DNA of 64,000 nucleotides from NCBI GenBank assembly GCA_963573305.1, contig OY754327.1:185140386-185204385 (forward strand), written 5' to 3'. This document shows, piece after piece, positions 34,340 to 46,379 of this stretch (positions within the stretch are counted from its first letter, which is position 1; each line of letters begins with the position of its first letter). This DNA comes from Pyrrhosoma nymphula. Its lineage: Eukaryota; Arthropoda; Insecta; Odonata; Coenagrionidae. The notes under the pieces were generated by a model. That model searched no databases, was not told the origin of the DNA, and worked only from the letters and a program-made list of their open reading frames with translations. A program made the position numbers and the translations under genes.

Positions 34340-35786
34340 CCCACGGTAAATTTTTTCGTAAATTTATTCATGAATTCCATATTCATGAAAAGAGATTCGT
34401 GAACTGTTGGACCCCATGTCACACGAGCAGGAAAAATTCATGAATTGGGCGCTGATCGGCTGACGGCCGAGAAGAGAACTTTTTGTGCTGCCATCAATAG
34501 TGTATTCTCTTTACGAAAAGAACAAGCAGAGAAGATATTTTTACGGGACCTACGGGCCATGATATGGAATAGCACACAGCTATTGCTGTAATTACCCGGG
34601 AATTACTTTAGCCATACGTATAAGCTGAAAGAATTGCAAGAACAAGCATGCTTGCTCACGATGGAACACGTCAGAATCCTTATGAAGCAGTTCGCCAGCC
34701 CAGAGTAGCCGAAACTGGGTGACATTGGTAATTCAATATCAAATTGCGATAATTTTAGAATATGATATATTGGCGATAGCAAAAACTCATATCGTGACGA
34801 TAAATATCGTCTTATCGCGCCTCAATATAATATCGTGATATATCACGCGATAGAAGTTCGCAATATCGTGTCCCGATAAAATATCACGATATCACGCCCC
34901 GATAAAATATCACGATAAATATCACGACAAAATATCGCGATATTGCGCTCGATAAAATAATCGCTGCCGATCAAATATTCCGATAAAATATCACGATATC
35001 ACGCCCCGATAAAATATCACGATAAATATCGACAAAATATCGCGATATTGCGCTCGATAAAATAATCGCTGCCGATAAAATATCACGATGAAATATCCTG
35101 ATATCGCGCCCCGATAAAATATCACGATATCGCACCCCAATAAAATATCATGATATATATCACGATAATATATCGTTATATTGCGCTAGATAAAATAATA
35201 GCGCCCGATAAAATATCCCGATATCGAGCCCCAATGAAATATCACGATAAACATCACGATTTTGCGCCCCGATAACATAATATGATAAATATCACGGTAA
35301 ATATCACGATAAAATATTACGTTAATGAGCCCCGATAGATCACGATGATAAATATCACGATAAAATATCGTGATATTGCGCTCGATAAAATAATCGCACC
35401 CTATAAAATATCACGGTAAATATCACGATAAAATATTACGATATCGAGCCCCGATAGAACATCATGATAAATATCACAATAAAATACCGTGATATTGCGC
35501 TCGATAAAATAATTGCGCCCGATAAAATATCACGGTAAATATCACGATAAAATATCATGATATTGTGCTCGATAATATATCACGTAATCGCGCCCGATGA
35601 ACTATCGTGATGTCGCGCCGGAAAATCGTGTCAGAAAAGCCGATCAGTGACAGAGTTTGATGAAGAATTTAAAGAGTTTTCTTATTTACAGAAATTTACC
35701 GAATATTGGCTTGCGCATGCGCAGTGTAACTCTGAGTGTATTCATGAATTATTCATGAATAAATTGACGAAAGAATTTACCGTGGG
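34340..35786. mobile_element. TIR element with a satellite interior, 1447 bp
   Basis: The inverted ends CCCACGGTAAATTTTTTCGT (34340 on) and CCCACGGTAAATTCTTTCGT (from 35786, minus strand) continue with AATTTATTCATGAAT. They give roughly 45 bp of near-perfect TIR. Nearly all the interior is tandem satellite. No clear target duplication was found, so the superfamily is open. It encodes no protein. Confidence 0.6.
34750..35640. repeat. palindromic AT-rich satellite array
   Basis: About 30 degenerate copies of units such as CCCCGATAAAATATCACGAT and GCTCGATAAAATAATCGC, separated by TATCGCGATATT. Many units are near-palindromes (TATCACGATA/TATCGTGATA). A higher-order block of about 110 bp repeats near 34900 and 35000. 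The array lies wholly inside the TIR element. Confidence 0.85.
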
Positions 35787-36199
35787 ACACCGGCTTTATG
35801 GTCCAAGTCGTATATCACAGAAAGCAAGCCGTTAAAGGTAATAACTATTTCGATTGTTTCTCCAGCCTCGGAATCAGGACATTCATGTTGTGGGAAGAAC
35901 GTATTCAAACTGTCTGTAACAAAGTCCATAGACCATTCTACCGATTGAAACGATTTTGAGACTAACTCCCAGTACCATTACGAAAATAATGGCTTTTAAC
36001 TTTTGAAAACTTTTACTGCCGTATATAGACTCCTGCTGTCTTTTGTACTCTTGATTTATCCCAGGAATCAAGTATTCCACTTCAGAGACTCTAGGATTGG
36101 GGTTTAACGTTTGTATTTAAATTTGCATGTGATGAACAAGTTATTCCATTTTATAATGAAAACCAGTGGCTGAAACCAAGTAAATCATGGTTATTTCAA

Positions 36200-36800
36200 A
36201 AGCTAATCTTTATTCGCAAAATTATCCTAAATGGATCGCCTTCCTACTAGCATGAAGTTATAATTTTTAATAGTGAAATGGAGAAAAGATTCATACGGAA
36301 ATCTGAGGAACTATATGTTCTTCATTTCCTTCCAAACACATAACCTTGTTTGTGACCCATTGTAAATTATGGAATACTCTTCCTAAGGAAGTGAAATCTA
36401 ACTTTTTAGACTATTAGGCATTAGCAGCCTGGTTGACAGGTATCTATACATTTAATACATATTCTCTTTATACTATACACTCTGAATTTAATAATCTGCT
36501 AATGTTTTGATTTTAATTTTATTTTCTGATTAATGTTATGATTTTATGGTGCTGTTATACTATATTCGCTAATTTTCATTTATTCTATAGTTAAATGTTT
36601 TTTCTTATTTTCTGAAATTATAGTGAATTATTAAATCCTGAAGTCTGCTGAATTATTATTGTTGATGATGTTGTAAAACTTTATACTTGGTTTGTTTCGA
36701 TTGTGTCTCTGTTTAAATTGAGTCTGTACCATGTTCCATTAATGAATTAATGTTATTCATGCTCTGGGTTTCCTCATGAGGGCTATACTAAAATTACATA
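36200..36800 (+). mobile_element. LINE 3'-end remnant
   Basis: The plus strand near 36365 reads LWNTLPKEVKSNFLDY-stop followed by A(L)AAWLTGIYTF. This is the LWNSLP..VR...S...FK..L end seen in CR1/jockey LINE proteins. AT-rich 3' sequence follows to about 36800. Only the last residues of the ORF are present. Confidence 0.4.
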
Positions 36801-36809
36801 AATGGTTCA

Positions 36810-37780
36810 CCTTTCGAAAAAACATAATTGGTGAACAAGTTATATACAAACAAAAGGATAGCAACAACAAATATATGACCCAACAAAGGCAAAAAAATGG
36901 AAGTAAATTGAAAGTAAATCAGTAGCAGTCAACATTATGGCTTAAAGACACCCATACTTCCAAAGTGAGGATTCAGACATGGGAATATTTTCACCGAATA
37001 GCAAATTATAATAGGTATTTCGGTAATGATTGTTACTGCTGTGGCATGTCCATCCGACTATTATTATTATTCCCGAGTTAAATGCTAGTGTGCATTAGTT
37101 ACTTTAAGTATCATGTATTAACTCTTTTTCCTTTTCGCTTCTTTATAGGTATCACGTGCGAAGTCAGACCTGAGTTTGATCCTGATTTGTCTCCCCGAAG
37201 TCATTTGCTGATTGCTTCAAAACCTAAAATATTGTCCTGAGACATTCTTAATACTCAATATATTTTGCTCCTTATACTGCTGTATACACTTGCAATACAT
37301 TATGCTGATATAATTGGTGATTTTTGCAACTATAACATCCCTGAACTACATTTGGGCCCATTCTACTATAATTTGACGTTCAACAGTTGTGCCACCAAAG
37401 TACGGGACAAATGGCGATTTCAGGCCACCTATGACCGTGACATTTCCATGGCCTTGAGCATTTTTCTTAATGTAGATAACTGGTCTCCCTTGCATTACAC
37501 ACACGCACCACGTATCATCCATTGCCAACATTTTCCTTCCATTACCAACATTTCCCATCGGTTACCCCTTGGACTCTTTAATACCACGGAGTTCACGTAC
37601 GAGAGTAGAATTCGATAATTAGAGCATAAGTGATATGGAAACAACATCATCATCATCATTGGTGCTTCTGTCCGCAGACAGGTTTCAACGGTAGCGTTGT
37701 CTCTACAGCATTCCGTCCTGGGCCTCTCTCTTCATCACAACAATTTATTACAGCGAGGAAACTTTTACAAACCACATAAC
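36810..37780. other. no recognisable gene
   Basis: A 117-codon plus frame at 37265-37618 has no motif that I know. A short CAT repeat lies near 37650. Confidence 0.35.
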
Positions 37781-37802
37781 AATAAACTCAACCACGACCC
37801 GG

Positions 37803-37829
37803 GTTTCAACGGCTAAGCGTCATCATCAG
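37803..37829 (-). ncRNA. hammerhead-like motif
   Basis: On the minus strand CTGATGA, a 3-4-bp stem II (GACG/CGTT, loop CTTAGC) and GAAAC are in hammerhead order and spacing. The context (ACCCGGGTTTCAAC) recurs in the palindrome at 55.2 kb, which suggests a common retroelement tail. Activity is doubtful. Confidence 0.35.
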
Positions 37830-38009
37830 GTGAACAAAAGTGTACAGCAATCCCTTATATACCTTCAGTCAGTTGGGGGTGGGATAGTGGCGTTGAGGGG
37901 GGGGGGAAGGAGGACGGGAATGGACAACAATAGCGGAAAGGATGGGGGAGTTGGCGGGCAGCAAGTATTCGTTTAAAAGATTAACATCAGCGTCAACAAT
38001 ACGAATACT

Positions 38010-39240
38010 TATATACTCAACAATACTTATTTCTTCTCCAATCCTCCTTAGCACTTCTTCATTCTTGATCTTATCTTTTCATCCAATCTTCTCCATTCGT
38101 CGCCATAGCCACATTTCAAAGCTTTCTTAGTACTTCTCTTCTCTCTTCCTCAACGTCCACGTTTCGCATCCATACAACACAATGCTCCATGTCAAGCATT
38201 TTGCAAATCTTTTTCTAATATCCATCTTGATGTTCCTTGCTGTCACCAGTTCCTTAATCTTGCTAAATGCTACTTTTCCTTGCCCCATTCTGCTTTTAAT
38301 TTCTTGAGTACAGTTGCCATTCTGTGTAAGTATACTTCCTAGGTACTTGAAAGAGCTTACTTATTTTAATTTTTCTTCCTCCAGCCATATATTTAAGAGC
38401 CCTTCTGTCTTCGCTATTCTCATTTCCTTAGTTTTATTTCTGTTTATTCTCATTCCGTAGTCTTCACTCTTCTTCCTAATTCTTTCCATCATTTTCTGAA
38501 GTTCTTCTTCATTCTCTGCTATTATAGCCTGGTCATCAGCATTTGATGGATTTTATTCTCCCACCTCCCACTTTTATCCCCCCGATGTCTTCTAAAGCTT
38601 CTTCCAGCAGTTTGTCAGCATACAAGTTAAAGAGGCATGGTGACAGACTGCAACCCTGCCTAACTCCCCTTCCTATTGTGGTTTCCTTTGTTTCCTCGTC
38701 CCCAATTCTTACCTGAACTTTCTGATGGATGCACATCTGCTGTATTAATCTTCTGTCCTTCCAGTCTATCTATATCTCTCTCAGAAGATACAATAAGATC
38801 TCCCATCTGACCCTATCAAATGCCTTTTCATAATCAATAAAGCAAACGCATATCCTACTTGGCCCACATGTGAGATAAGGCTTATAGTTCTGTAGTGTTT
38901 ACATTCCTGTGCATTACATATCTTTGGTATCGACACCATTATCGTGTTGATAAGATCTTCTGGCCACTCCCCTGCATCATATATTTTATTAACCAGATCC
39001 GCGAGTCGATCCAACCCATTCTTTTCTAAACGCCTTTAGAATCTCTACTGGTATTTGGTCTCCGCCGACTGCCTTCCTATTCTTCATTCCTTTTACTGCC
39101 ATTTCTATCTCCCCTTTCATTACTTTAGGACCTGTATTGTCCCTCTCCTCATTCATGTCATTCTCCAATTCTATTTCACTTCCTCTTTATCTTGTGCAGT
39201 ACAATTCTTTCTTGGAAACAACATACAGCATTATAACAGA
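38010..39240 (-). mobile_element. RTE-like LINE, RT domain, degraded
   Basis: Minus-strand segments run in LINE order. LADLVNKIYDAGEWPEDLIN and ECKHYRTISLISH (39000-38880) form the start of the RT. IGRGVRQGCSLSPCLFNLYA and GGGRIKSIKCADDQA follow (38690-38530, catalytic ADD with the preceding residue altered). SRMGQGKVAFSKIKELVTAR and IVLYGCETWTLR complete it (38290-38155). Frameshifts and deletions break the chain. The endonuclease is absent from this copy, while the element at 2.4-4.2 kb carries the matching 5' half of what looks like the same family. Confidence 0.7.
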
Positions 39241-39249
39241 TAAGCTGGA

Positions 39250-39960
39250 CCGGGCAAAAAGTAGACGTTTCTGCCATGACAGTCTTTAGAGACTACAAAT
39301 GAGCGTCTATCTTCATTGAGTAAGGGATGTATTTCATCTTGGAGAATTTCATAATATTCACATAAAATGCACTGCACATTTACTTTCATGCATATGTAAT
39401 AGCATAGAGTAAATATAATATAGAGGGCTATCCGCATAGGCGAAAATGGTATCGCCTTTTTTAATTCTCAAAGAGCAGATAGATGGCCCCGGAGTTGCGA
39501 GGGAGAGACGCCTCGCTTCAAGGTCGTCGCCTCCTCTCTCGCCTTATTGCCTCTCCCCTCCCCTCCTTCCCCCCCCTCCTTCCCTCCCTCCCCTCACGTC
39601 CGACTCCCCGTCCTGTGTAATAATCACTGTTCAGCAAAAATTCACTTTGGAATTCTTTCCTTGATCAAAATAGCTATATCTACTACTCTAATTTTGGGTC
39701 GAGAAAAACGAATATGACATCAGATTTTGTTTGTTAGCACTAGTTTTTAAGATATACTAATGTCAAATAGAAATACTAAAAATACACTTCGAAATTCTTT
39801 CCTTTCTGAAAAAGGCTAAACTAACTTAATTTTGGGTCGAGAATGTGACATTAGATATTGATTAGTTTAGTTGACATTAGATTCTGGTTTTATAGCTTCA
39901 CTAACCTCAAATAAAATGTCTTATTCGCGTGAACGTCTTCTCTTCGCTAGTCGCTTGTAT
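39250..39960. other. pyrimidine tract and a diverged tandem pair
   Basis: A C/T-rich tract lies at 39530-39600. From 39630 to 39870 two related segments share GGAATTCTTTCCTT/GAAATTCTTTCCTT and TAATTTTGGGTCGAGAA. They probably form the 3' region of the repeat-family gene on the minus strand to the right. Confidence 0.4.
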
Positions 39961-39965
39961 TCCTT

Positions 39966-40760
39966 TTATGGGTCGTCTCTCGTCACTGTCCAACAATAGT
40001 CCGCAAGCATAGAAGTGTTCCATATTCCCTGATACCTTCGTTCCATTTGCGAAATGTCCTGATGAAAACGCTCTCCATGTTCGTCGCTTACAGCACCGCA
40101 GTTGTCAGAGGAGAAGTCTATGTGAGAATATAGAAGATAGAGTTTAAGTGACATTTTTCAGCCTAATTGATGGTACTTTTCTAGAAGAATATTCACAATC
40201 GCAGCGTAGTTGTTAACTCTTCGATTTCCCAAGAAGCCACTCATAACATCTTTAAATACTTCCCATGCTGCTTTTTCATGGGCCTGGAGAACTTAATCGA
40301 AGTTTTCATCTTTTAGAAGATGAATCTGCGGGCCAATGAAGATGCCTTATTTAACTTTAGTATCACTGATCTTTGCAAATAGTTCTCTGAGGTTCTTAAT
40401 AGCTTCTCCGCCATTCTCCATCTCCTTTACAAGGTTCTTCATTAATCCAAGTTTTATGTGTTGAGGTGGCAAAAGAATTTTGCTTCTTTCTACCAGAGGA
40501 TCATGCTGGACATTTCTCTCTCCGGGACAGAGATTTTCCCTTGGGGGCCAGATATTTACCTCGTAGTGAGATGACCTAGCCCAACTGTCCCACTGACTCA
40601 GGAAATAGCAGTACTTTGTGTATCCCAACTACATGCCCAGCAATATTGCCATGACCTTCAAGTCTCCACAGATCTGCCACTGATGGTCGGTGTACTTATT
40701 TGCTGTCAGAAGTGATTTCATATTTTCATAGGTTTCTATCATGTGGATAGCATGGTACTG
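39966..40760 (-). pseudogene. uncharacterised TE-type gene (DEHGERFHQDI family), broken
   Basis: The minus strand reads ICGDLKVMAILLGM, LGYTKYCYFLSQWDSWARSS, PPQHIKLGLMKNLVKEMENG, FLGNRRVNNY and AVSDEHGERFHQDISQMERR, ending MLADYCWTVTRDDP at 39966. I recall this family as repeated widely in arthropod genomes without a known function; its repetition suggests a mobile origin. At least three frame breaks or stops occur. No catalytic motif is evident to me. Confidence 0.55.
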
Positions 40761-41024
40761 AAAGTAGGGAATTGCCATTTTATAAAAGTACAGCTTTTAA
40801 ACTTAGGTTTGAAGAATCTATGAATAGCCTCCAGTCCTTTGGATTGTACTCCGAATGTAAAATTGTCATCAAACCACTCAAGTTACAGCAGGCAACAAGA
40901 GTATTTTCCTCGCACGTGCGGGTTATACACTATGCATTATTTCATCAGTTTTACCATAGAAACCGAAGTGTTCGGACCTATGCGAAATGTGAGTGCATTA
41001 GTGAATAACCACAGCGAAATGTCT

Positions 41025-41760
41025 GTTCCGCCGGGAGTTTGTTTTATATGTCGCAGTACATAGGAGGAATGCCCAGTTTTTGTCTTTAAAAACCAAGGCA
41101 TTCTCTCACTTATTAACTCGAGTGTGAAACGTGGTTTTCAAGAGAACCAAACATTGCTTAAACATTTGAACGTGGTCACCGTCCATGACGCATGTAGGAA
41201 GAGGTACACTATTGGAAGTAATGTTGAAACATCGGTCCGTCGAGGAGGAGTTCCTATTCCCCAAGCAACCAATCACCCATCAATTAGGTCATCAATGGCC
41301 TAGAATATCCAAAGAAAGTTTTTTTCTTTGGGAAGGATATCAGAGATGAATATATCAGACTCCAGCAAAACCTTGCTCACTCCTGCAGTGATACGCTTTT
41401 TGAAGAGTCCACCATCATCCAACTACCTCGGGAAAAACTATTGGCCAATGCTAACTACAAGAGGCGCCTCATATCGCACTCCTTCGCAATGCAATTGAGC
41501 AGCATGGCTCTGCATTGAAAGTATCCGAAAAAGGCGCTGATTGGGACATTATTGACACAGCACTATTCAAAAGTCAAATATTTGACCATGTTATTGTTAT
41601 TGGAGAAGACGTGGACCTCCTGCTCCTCCTAAATTGTTTGGGCTCAGCTGCAACGAACGTCTACCTCCAAAAAAGTGACAGACATGAATCTGGGTGTTAC
41701 TATTTCTCAAGCTCATCTTACACTCACAGATCCACACAATACTCGCAAGGGTTTTAAGGA
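41025..41760 (+). pseudogene. uncharacterised repeat-family gene with a PIN-like block
   Basis: The plus strand reads VCFICRST near 41040, then KRGFQENQTLLKHLNVVTVH and DACRKRYT to 41210. Later a 41515-41757 frame contains HVIVIGEDVDLLLLLNCLGS. CxxC plus VHDACRKRYT, followed by an acidic (G)EDVDxLxxL block, recalls an arthropod repeat family of unknown function in which the last part looks like a PIN-type nuclease core. The frame is broken repeatedly. Function not assigned. Confidence 0.4.
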
Positions 41761-41769
41761 TCCGCACAA

Positions 41770-43780
41770 TACCCGTTTAGACTCTCCGGCTTCTGTTCTT
41801 TCGACTAAAGAAGCGGAGGTGGTAATGTATTGATGCGTAATTATATTTATGATAATTGTTGTAAGAAATAAATGTTCTACACGTCTACGCAGTATGGATG
41901 GTTTACTTGGGAGATGACAGATCCAATAATTTAAAAGTCACATACCGATTAATGCTCTCGCAATCATGATGGAGGCTACCACGGATTGGTCTGGAGGAAG
42001 CAGCTGGACATCCGAAACTTTCGTCAGCAAGATGATACAACTGCTTCCCGCGACGGCTGGCAGACTTCGACAATAAATCGAGTCTTCAATGCCAAAATAA
42101 TTTCCCAAAGTGATTCAAATTAGTTTTACATTTGATCTATCCATTGTTTTTGGGTTTTCACCGCGTTGAACTTAGTTGGTGACGACAGTTTCGCTGGGAT
42201 TCCAACCAGCGTCCTCAGGTGGAGTTGTCGGGTTGAGATTTTGGCCGCCTATGTCGTACATTTTGGCGCCTTTTTATGTGGGGCAGGAAGACAAACGGGA
42301 TGATAGCGTGAGCCTTGGATTCTATCTGATCATGCTTCTTGCAGGTCATTTTTGAGTCCCTGTTGTCTGGTTCTCTCCTCCCGTACTCACTTTGTCTCCG
42401 CGACGTCAGAAATGATCGCCAGACTCCTTAGAAAGCGCAATGTGATCACCAGATTTTAAGTGTGTGAGCAAGACGGAGAACGTCTTACCGGGATCCAAGG
42501 ACAGATGACCACACGATCTTCACCGTTGATATCATTACGAACATTTTCTGCCGTTCATATCGTGAAGTCAAAATACGGCCAGATTTGTTGTACTCGTTGT
42601 ACTGCAGCCCTGAAGAAACAATTCAAGGTATGGAAAGATCTATTTAGGTTAATCCTATGAGATGTCGATATTTTCGTATCGCAAAACCTCCAAGATAGTT
42701 TTAGCCAAATGACCATTCCACGGCTGCCAAAGCGTGTGCATTGCATCTTGCCTACGGAGATATTTATTTCCAAATACATACATTGATATGGCTTTCCTTT
42801 CCTTCATTATATGTTATTATGAGTTTGCTTTAGTGACGTGAAGTGAATTCAATATCAAAACACAAGATGGACGTAGTGCGCTCGTATCATACGAGTAAAA
42901 ATAGAACATGTTCTAATTTTGATCGCATGATCATGCGCATGACCAAGAATTCGCCGAATTTTCCGTATTACACGAGGCATTAACGTCATGCGCATGATCA
43001 TTCGAATGATCATTCGCAAGATTATTCACCGTGTAAAACGGCCTCAATGACACCTGTGCCAAGCTGTCCAAAATTTTGCAAAACCTGCAATATGTCAGGG
43101 GCAGTAACGAAAGGAGGATGCACGCATGCGCTAAAACTGTTATAACTTCCCTATTAACAGCAATAGCGCAAAGATATGTTGCAACAATATAAATTTAACA
43201 TTAACGTATTTAATGCATGAAAAATGGATGGAAACGTCCAGAATGAATGGATAAACGAAGCCATGAAAAACAATGATTTTTAAACATTTAAATTATAAAT
43301 TTTCTCAAAAACGGCGAGATAAATTTTGTTTAAATATTTACTGGCATTTTTTAACTCATTTCTCTCCATCACAAGGTACGTGGAATGATTGTGCCCTCTT
43401 TATATTCACGTGAAAATTTCTTCAAAGTAAGCCCAGCAGCAGCAACGCGCAATTTGGTTGAAAATAATTATTCCTTTTATATGAACAATACTGAATTTAC
43501 AACAAAAGTATTAACAAATAACATGCAAAACGATTTAAAAGTTGTTCTGGAAATATTTTTATTCAAAAAAACACAAAGAGACAGGAAATAATAAAAGAGA
43601 AATAACAATTTTTCAAAAGTTTAACTAGAAATATCTCAAAAAAAAGCAGATAGATTTGGTTAAATATTGTTACACAGAGCAAAGAAACCTTTTAGAACAA
43701 TATGACAATAGTATATTGAATGTTCCCTCCTTGTAAACGGAGATATGGCACATAAATTAAAACGCTGCAAGCGACGCTAC
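41770..43780. other. no gene; one hammerhead-like remnant inside
   Basis: AT-rich, with no coding block that I recognise. The part after about 43200 shows faint similarity to the ~0.7-kb subrepeat that starts at 43790 (TCTCAAAAACGGCGAGATA). Confidence 0.4.
42188..42218 (-). ncRNA. degenerate hammerhead-like motif
   Basis: The minus strand has CTGAGGA (one change from CTGATGA), a perfect 6-bp stem II CGCTGG/CCAGCG, and an AAAC that shares the last G of the stem to complete GAAAC. The altered core base suggests a dead Penelope-type ribozyme. Confidence 0.4.
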
Positions 43781-43789
43781 GCCCCCCGC

Positions 43790-44640
43790 TGAGTATATAA
43801 TTAATTTCACAGCAAAGATTTTTGCAAGAAAAACGTGTTGTCTCCGGTGAAAAAGCCAATGCCTTTTCTACTGAAAATTGCAATAAAAACTTCGAAAACA
43901 TTGACCTTATTGTCTGCACATGAGAACAAACAATTAAATGTTTATGAACAATTTTCCAAAAACCGGGAGATAGATCTTCTTCAAACTTCGCTAATTGAAA
44001 GACCACATGTCTAACTCTAACGTTTATATAGCCGAACAAATGTGCCTACCTTGTGAACGACGATATAAAGACTTGTTTTGTTGAACGTCGGCGCGATTTC
44101 ACACTCCGCCGCGTGGCTATGACCGATCTACGGAGTAATGGAAAATATTTTTTATCTCAAAAACGGTGAAATTATTTGCATTCAAATTCAGTAGTAAGAC
44201 GACACGCAAATAATATTACCAAAAAACACTATACATTTCAATGTGCCCTCTTTTTGAGCGTCACCAAAGCTCGTCAAAAAACCACGATCCCGCGGACACG
44301 CAGTACTTCCACTCCCCGTAAAAACAGTATATTCAACATTCTTTATCTTCAAAGTTTATGGACTTTGAGACAATTTTTTTACCCATATCCCTAGAGCAAA
44401 CCAATCATAATAAGGAAATAAAATAATATTTTTTATAAAGTTTACCGTTTGGCCACATAAGGCCATCCCAAATTTCATTAGACGCTAGACGTAAAAAATA
44501 TTTTCCATATTCCGAGAGGATTTTATAAAAATGTATTCCAGACCTAAGATTGTTGCAAGAAAGTTGTGCTGTCTCAGGTGATAGCAAAATTGCCTTCACC
44601 ATGGGAAATTAAAAACTATAATATGAAAAGTTAAATTTTT
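43790..44640 (-). repeat. left inverted cluster of the ~0.7-kb subrepeat
   Basis: Read on the minus strand, this carries the same landmarks as the plus-strand cluster at 48.3-50.7 kb, in the same order: CACCTGAGACAGCACAACTT, ATGAAATTTGGGATGGCC, CCGCGGGATCGTGG, ACTCCGTAGATCGG..CGCGGCGGA, AGAAGATCTATCTCCCGG, CATAAACATTTAATTG. It holds about one and a third units and ends outward near 43790, at the same point of the unit where the right cluster ends. Confidence 0.75.
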
Positions 44641-44750
44641 TAGCCTATGCATGAGGATAAATGTAATTAGCTTCGGGGAATTTTCCGACGTCTCTATTTC
44701 TCTGCCTAAAGTGGCACCCTGCCATCTGATTGTTTCTTGTAACAAGTTAC

Positions 44751-44927
44751 CTTCTCCATGAAAAGAGCTAGACAAAATGCAATTTCTCTTATAAAGACTA
44801 CAGCATTGCAGCCCAATTGGGGGATCAGCAGACCGGCTGGCTGAGATTCCCTTGCTAAAAACTGAGCTGCAACACTGTACTCTTTATCTGAGAACTTGTA
44901 TTTAGCCTAGCTCTTTTCATGGAGAAG
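44751..44927. repeat. 177-bp segment with perfect 21-bp inverted ends
   Basis: CTTCTCCATGAAAAGAGCTAG at 44751-44771 is repeated exactly, in inverted orientation, at 44907-44927. It sits just upstream of the first coding remnant of the Foldback-like core. It could be a small MITE or a regulatory hairpin. Confidence 0.6.
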
Positions 44928-44940
44928 ATCACCTGTAAAC

Positions 44941-45549
44941 ATGAAGTGTTCTGTTGGAATAATTTTGTTAGAAGAGTGCCATAAACTCATATATAGTCTA
45001 ACAGTTACTAACCATGTTAAAAACACAAGTTATTTTAGTGAACAAGAACAATTATTAATTAACTTAAGAGTTGGAATAACTGTAAATAATGTGTATCATT
45101 ACCGTGAGAAGGAAGTGTTGATGAAATATAATCATCCTTTTGGACAATGTTGTTGTGATCCTTTCAATATTCACAAGAAAATCATAAAGAAAAGATTGCG
45201 TGAAATTTCTGTCGTGTGTGCCCAGAACAATATTTCTCCTGACTTAATTCCTGGTAAGGCTGTGTCCTATATGTGTAAAAAAATTACCAACACCGTATGA
45301 GACGCTACAAGAAGAAGAACCATGTGCACCTTTAGAAGAAGAAGTGAGTGCCGTTAATACAGCATGTACATCATTGGGTGTTTCACCTCTAAAGATCCAG
45401 AGACCTAGTGAAGAATGGCGAACACTAGCAATTAATGCATAAGTATCTAAAGTAAATTCTGCTTTAAAAAGTAAAAACTATCGAGAACTGAAATTTGGCT
45501 TCTCCAAATTCACAGAACTTATACGTCCTAAATGGTACCTACATCTTAT

Positions 45550-45584
<35 letters not shown>

Positions 45585-46373
45585 AGTGGAAAACACACCG
45601 TTTGTGTTTGGGTCGCTTACCAAAATGTAAAATTTATGTTAGAAAAAGCAAAAGTCGATATTGATTACAAGGATTTGTTGGACAGCATGGTATGCAGCTT
45701 GTTGAATGTTGAACAAATGTGCTATTACCATGGGCCTGAAATCCTGAGAGACTTGTTAGCTTTTGAAGAGAATACAGACGACATGTTGATATAAAATTCA
45801 AGTACAAGCAACGGGTTCATACTGACAGTTAAACATTTTGTTGAACCAATCAAACCATATGATGAATATTTGGAACACCTTATTTAGAAGCTCACAGATC
45901 TAAAAAAAAACACCATTACATTTCAAAAAGTCAGGCAAGTTTTCTAAGGAAAAAAAAGAAACTTTACGAGATAATGAATGCATTAATTGTCAGTGGACAT
46001 TTTTCAGAAAATTTCACATTTTTAATCCAAGATTAAATTCAGAGTTTTCATTGGGTGAATGATCAGGCATCCCTTTGTGCTGTACTATAAAGATAATGGC
46101 ATTCTTCAAAACTACCTTATACTTGAAATTAAGAAAATAGCCCCTAATGTCTCTATACTTCTGCATTTTACCGACGGGGCAGAAAGCCAGCACAAAAAAT
46201 TAAATAAACTTTGTAATCATCAATCTGATTTTGGCTTAGAAGCTCAGCGGCACTTCTTCGGTACGTCACACGGGAAAGGTCCTTGTGTTGGTATAGGAGG
46301 AACTGTTAAACGTTTAGTGTTTAAAGTCAGTTTTCATACCTACATAAACAAATCACTACCGCAAACCTATTAA
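44941..46373 (+). pseudogene. DDE-like transposase-type gene remnant (FTDGA..SHGKG family)
   Basis: Plus-strand pieces of an uncharacterised arthropod repeat family. The first, 44941-45300, contains HPFGQCCCDPFNIHKKIIKK and RLREISVVCAQN. The second, 45583-45794, follows a poly-G break. The last, 46059-46373, contains LLHFTDGAESQHKKLNKLCN and FGTSHGKGPCVGIGGTVKRL. The Asp in FTDGA and the SHGKG..D/VGIGGTVKR block are the family's most conserved parts and may be catalytic; here the usual D before G in CDG(V/I)GG is V. Frames are interrupted. Its position between inverted subrepeat clusters suggests it is the core gene of a Foldback-like element. Confidence 0.5.
45551..45582 (+). repeat. 32-nt poly-G run
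   Basis: An uninterrupted run of 32 G within AT-rich sequence. It interrupts the reading of the transposase-like remnant. It may be a real G-quadruplex-prone expansion or a sequencing/assembly artefact. Confidence 0.9.
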
Positions 46374-46379
46374 GATATT

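Noticed and set aside
34750..35640. A CRISPR array or origin of replication
   Set aside because: The repeats are degenerate palindromes without unique spacers, in a eukaryotic TIR element.
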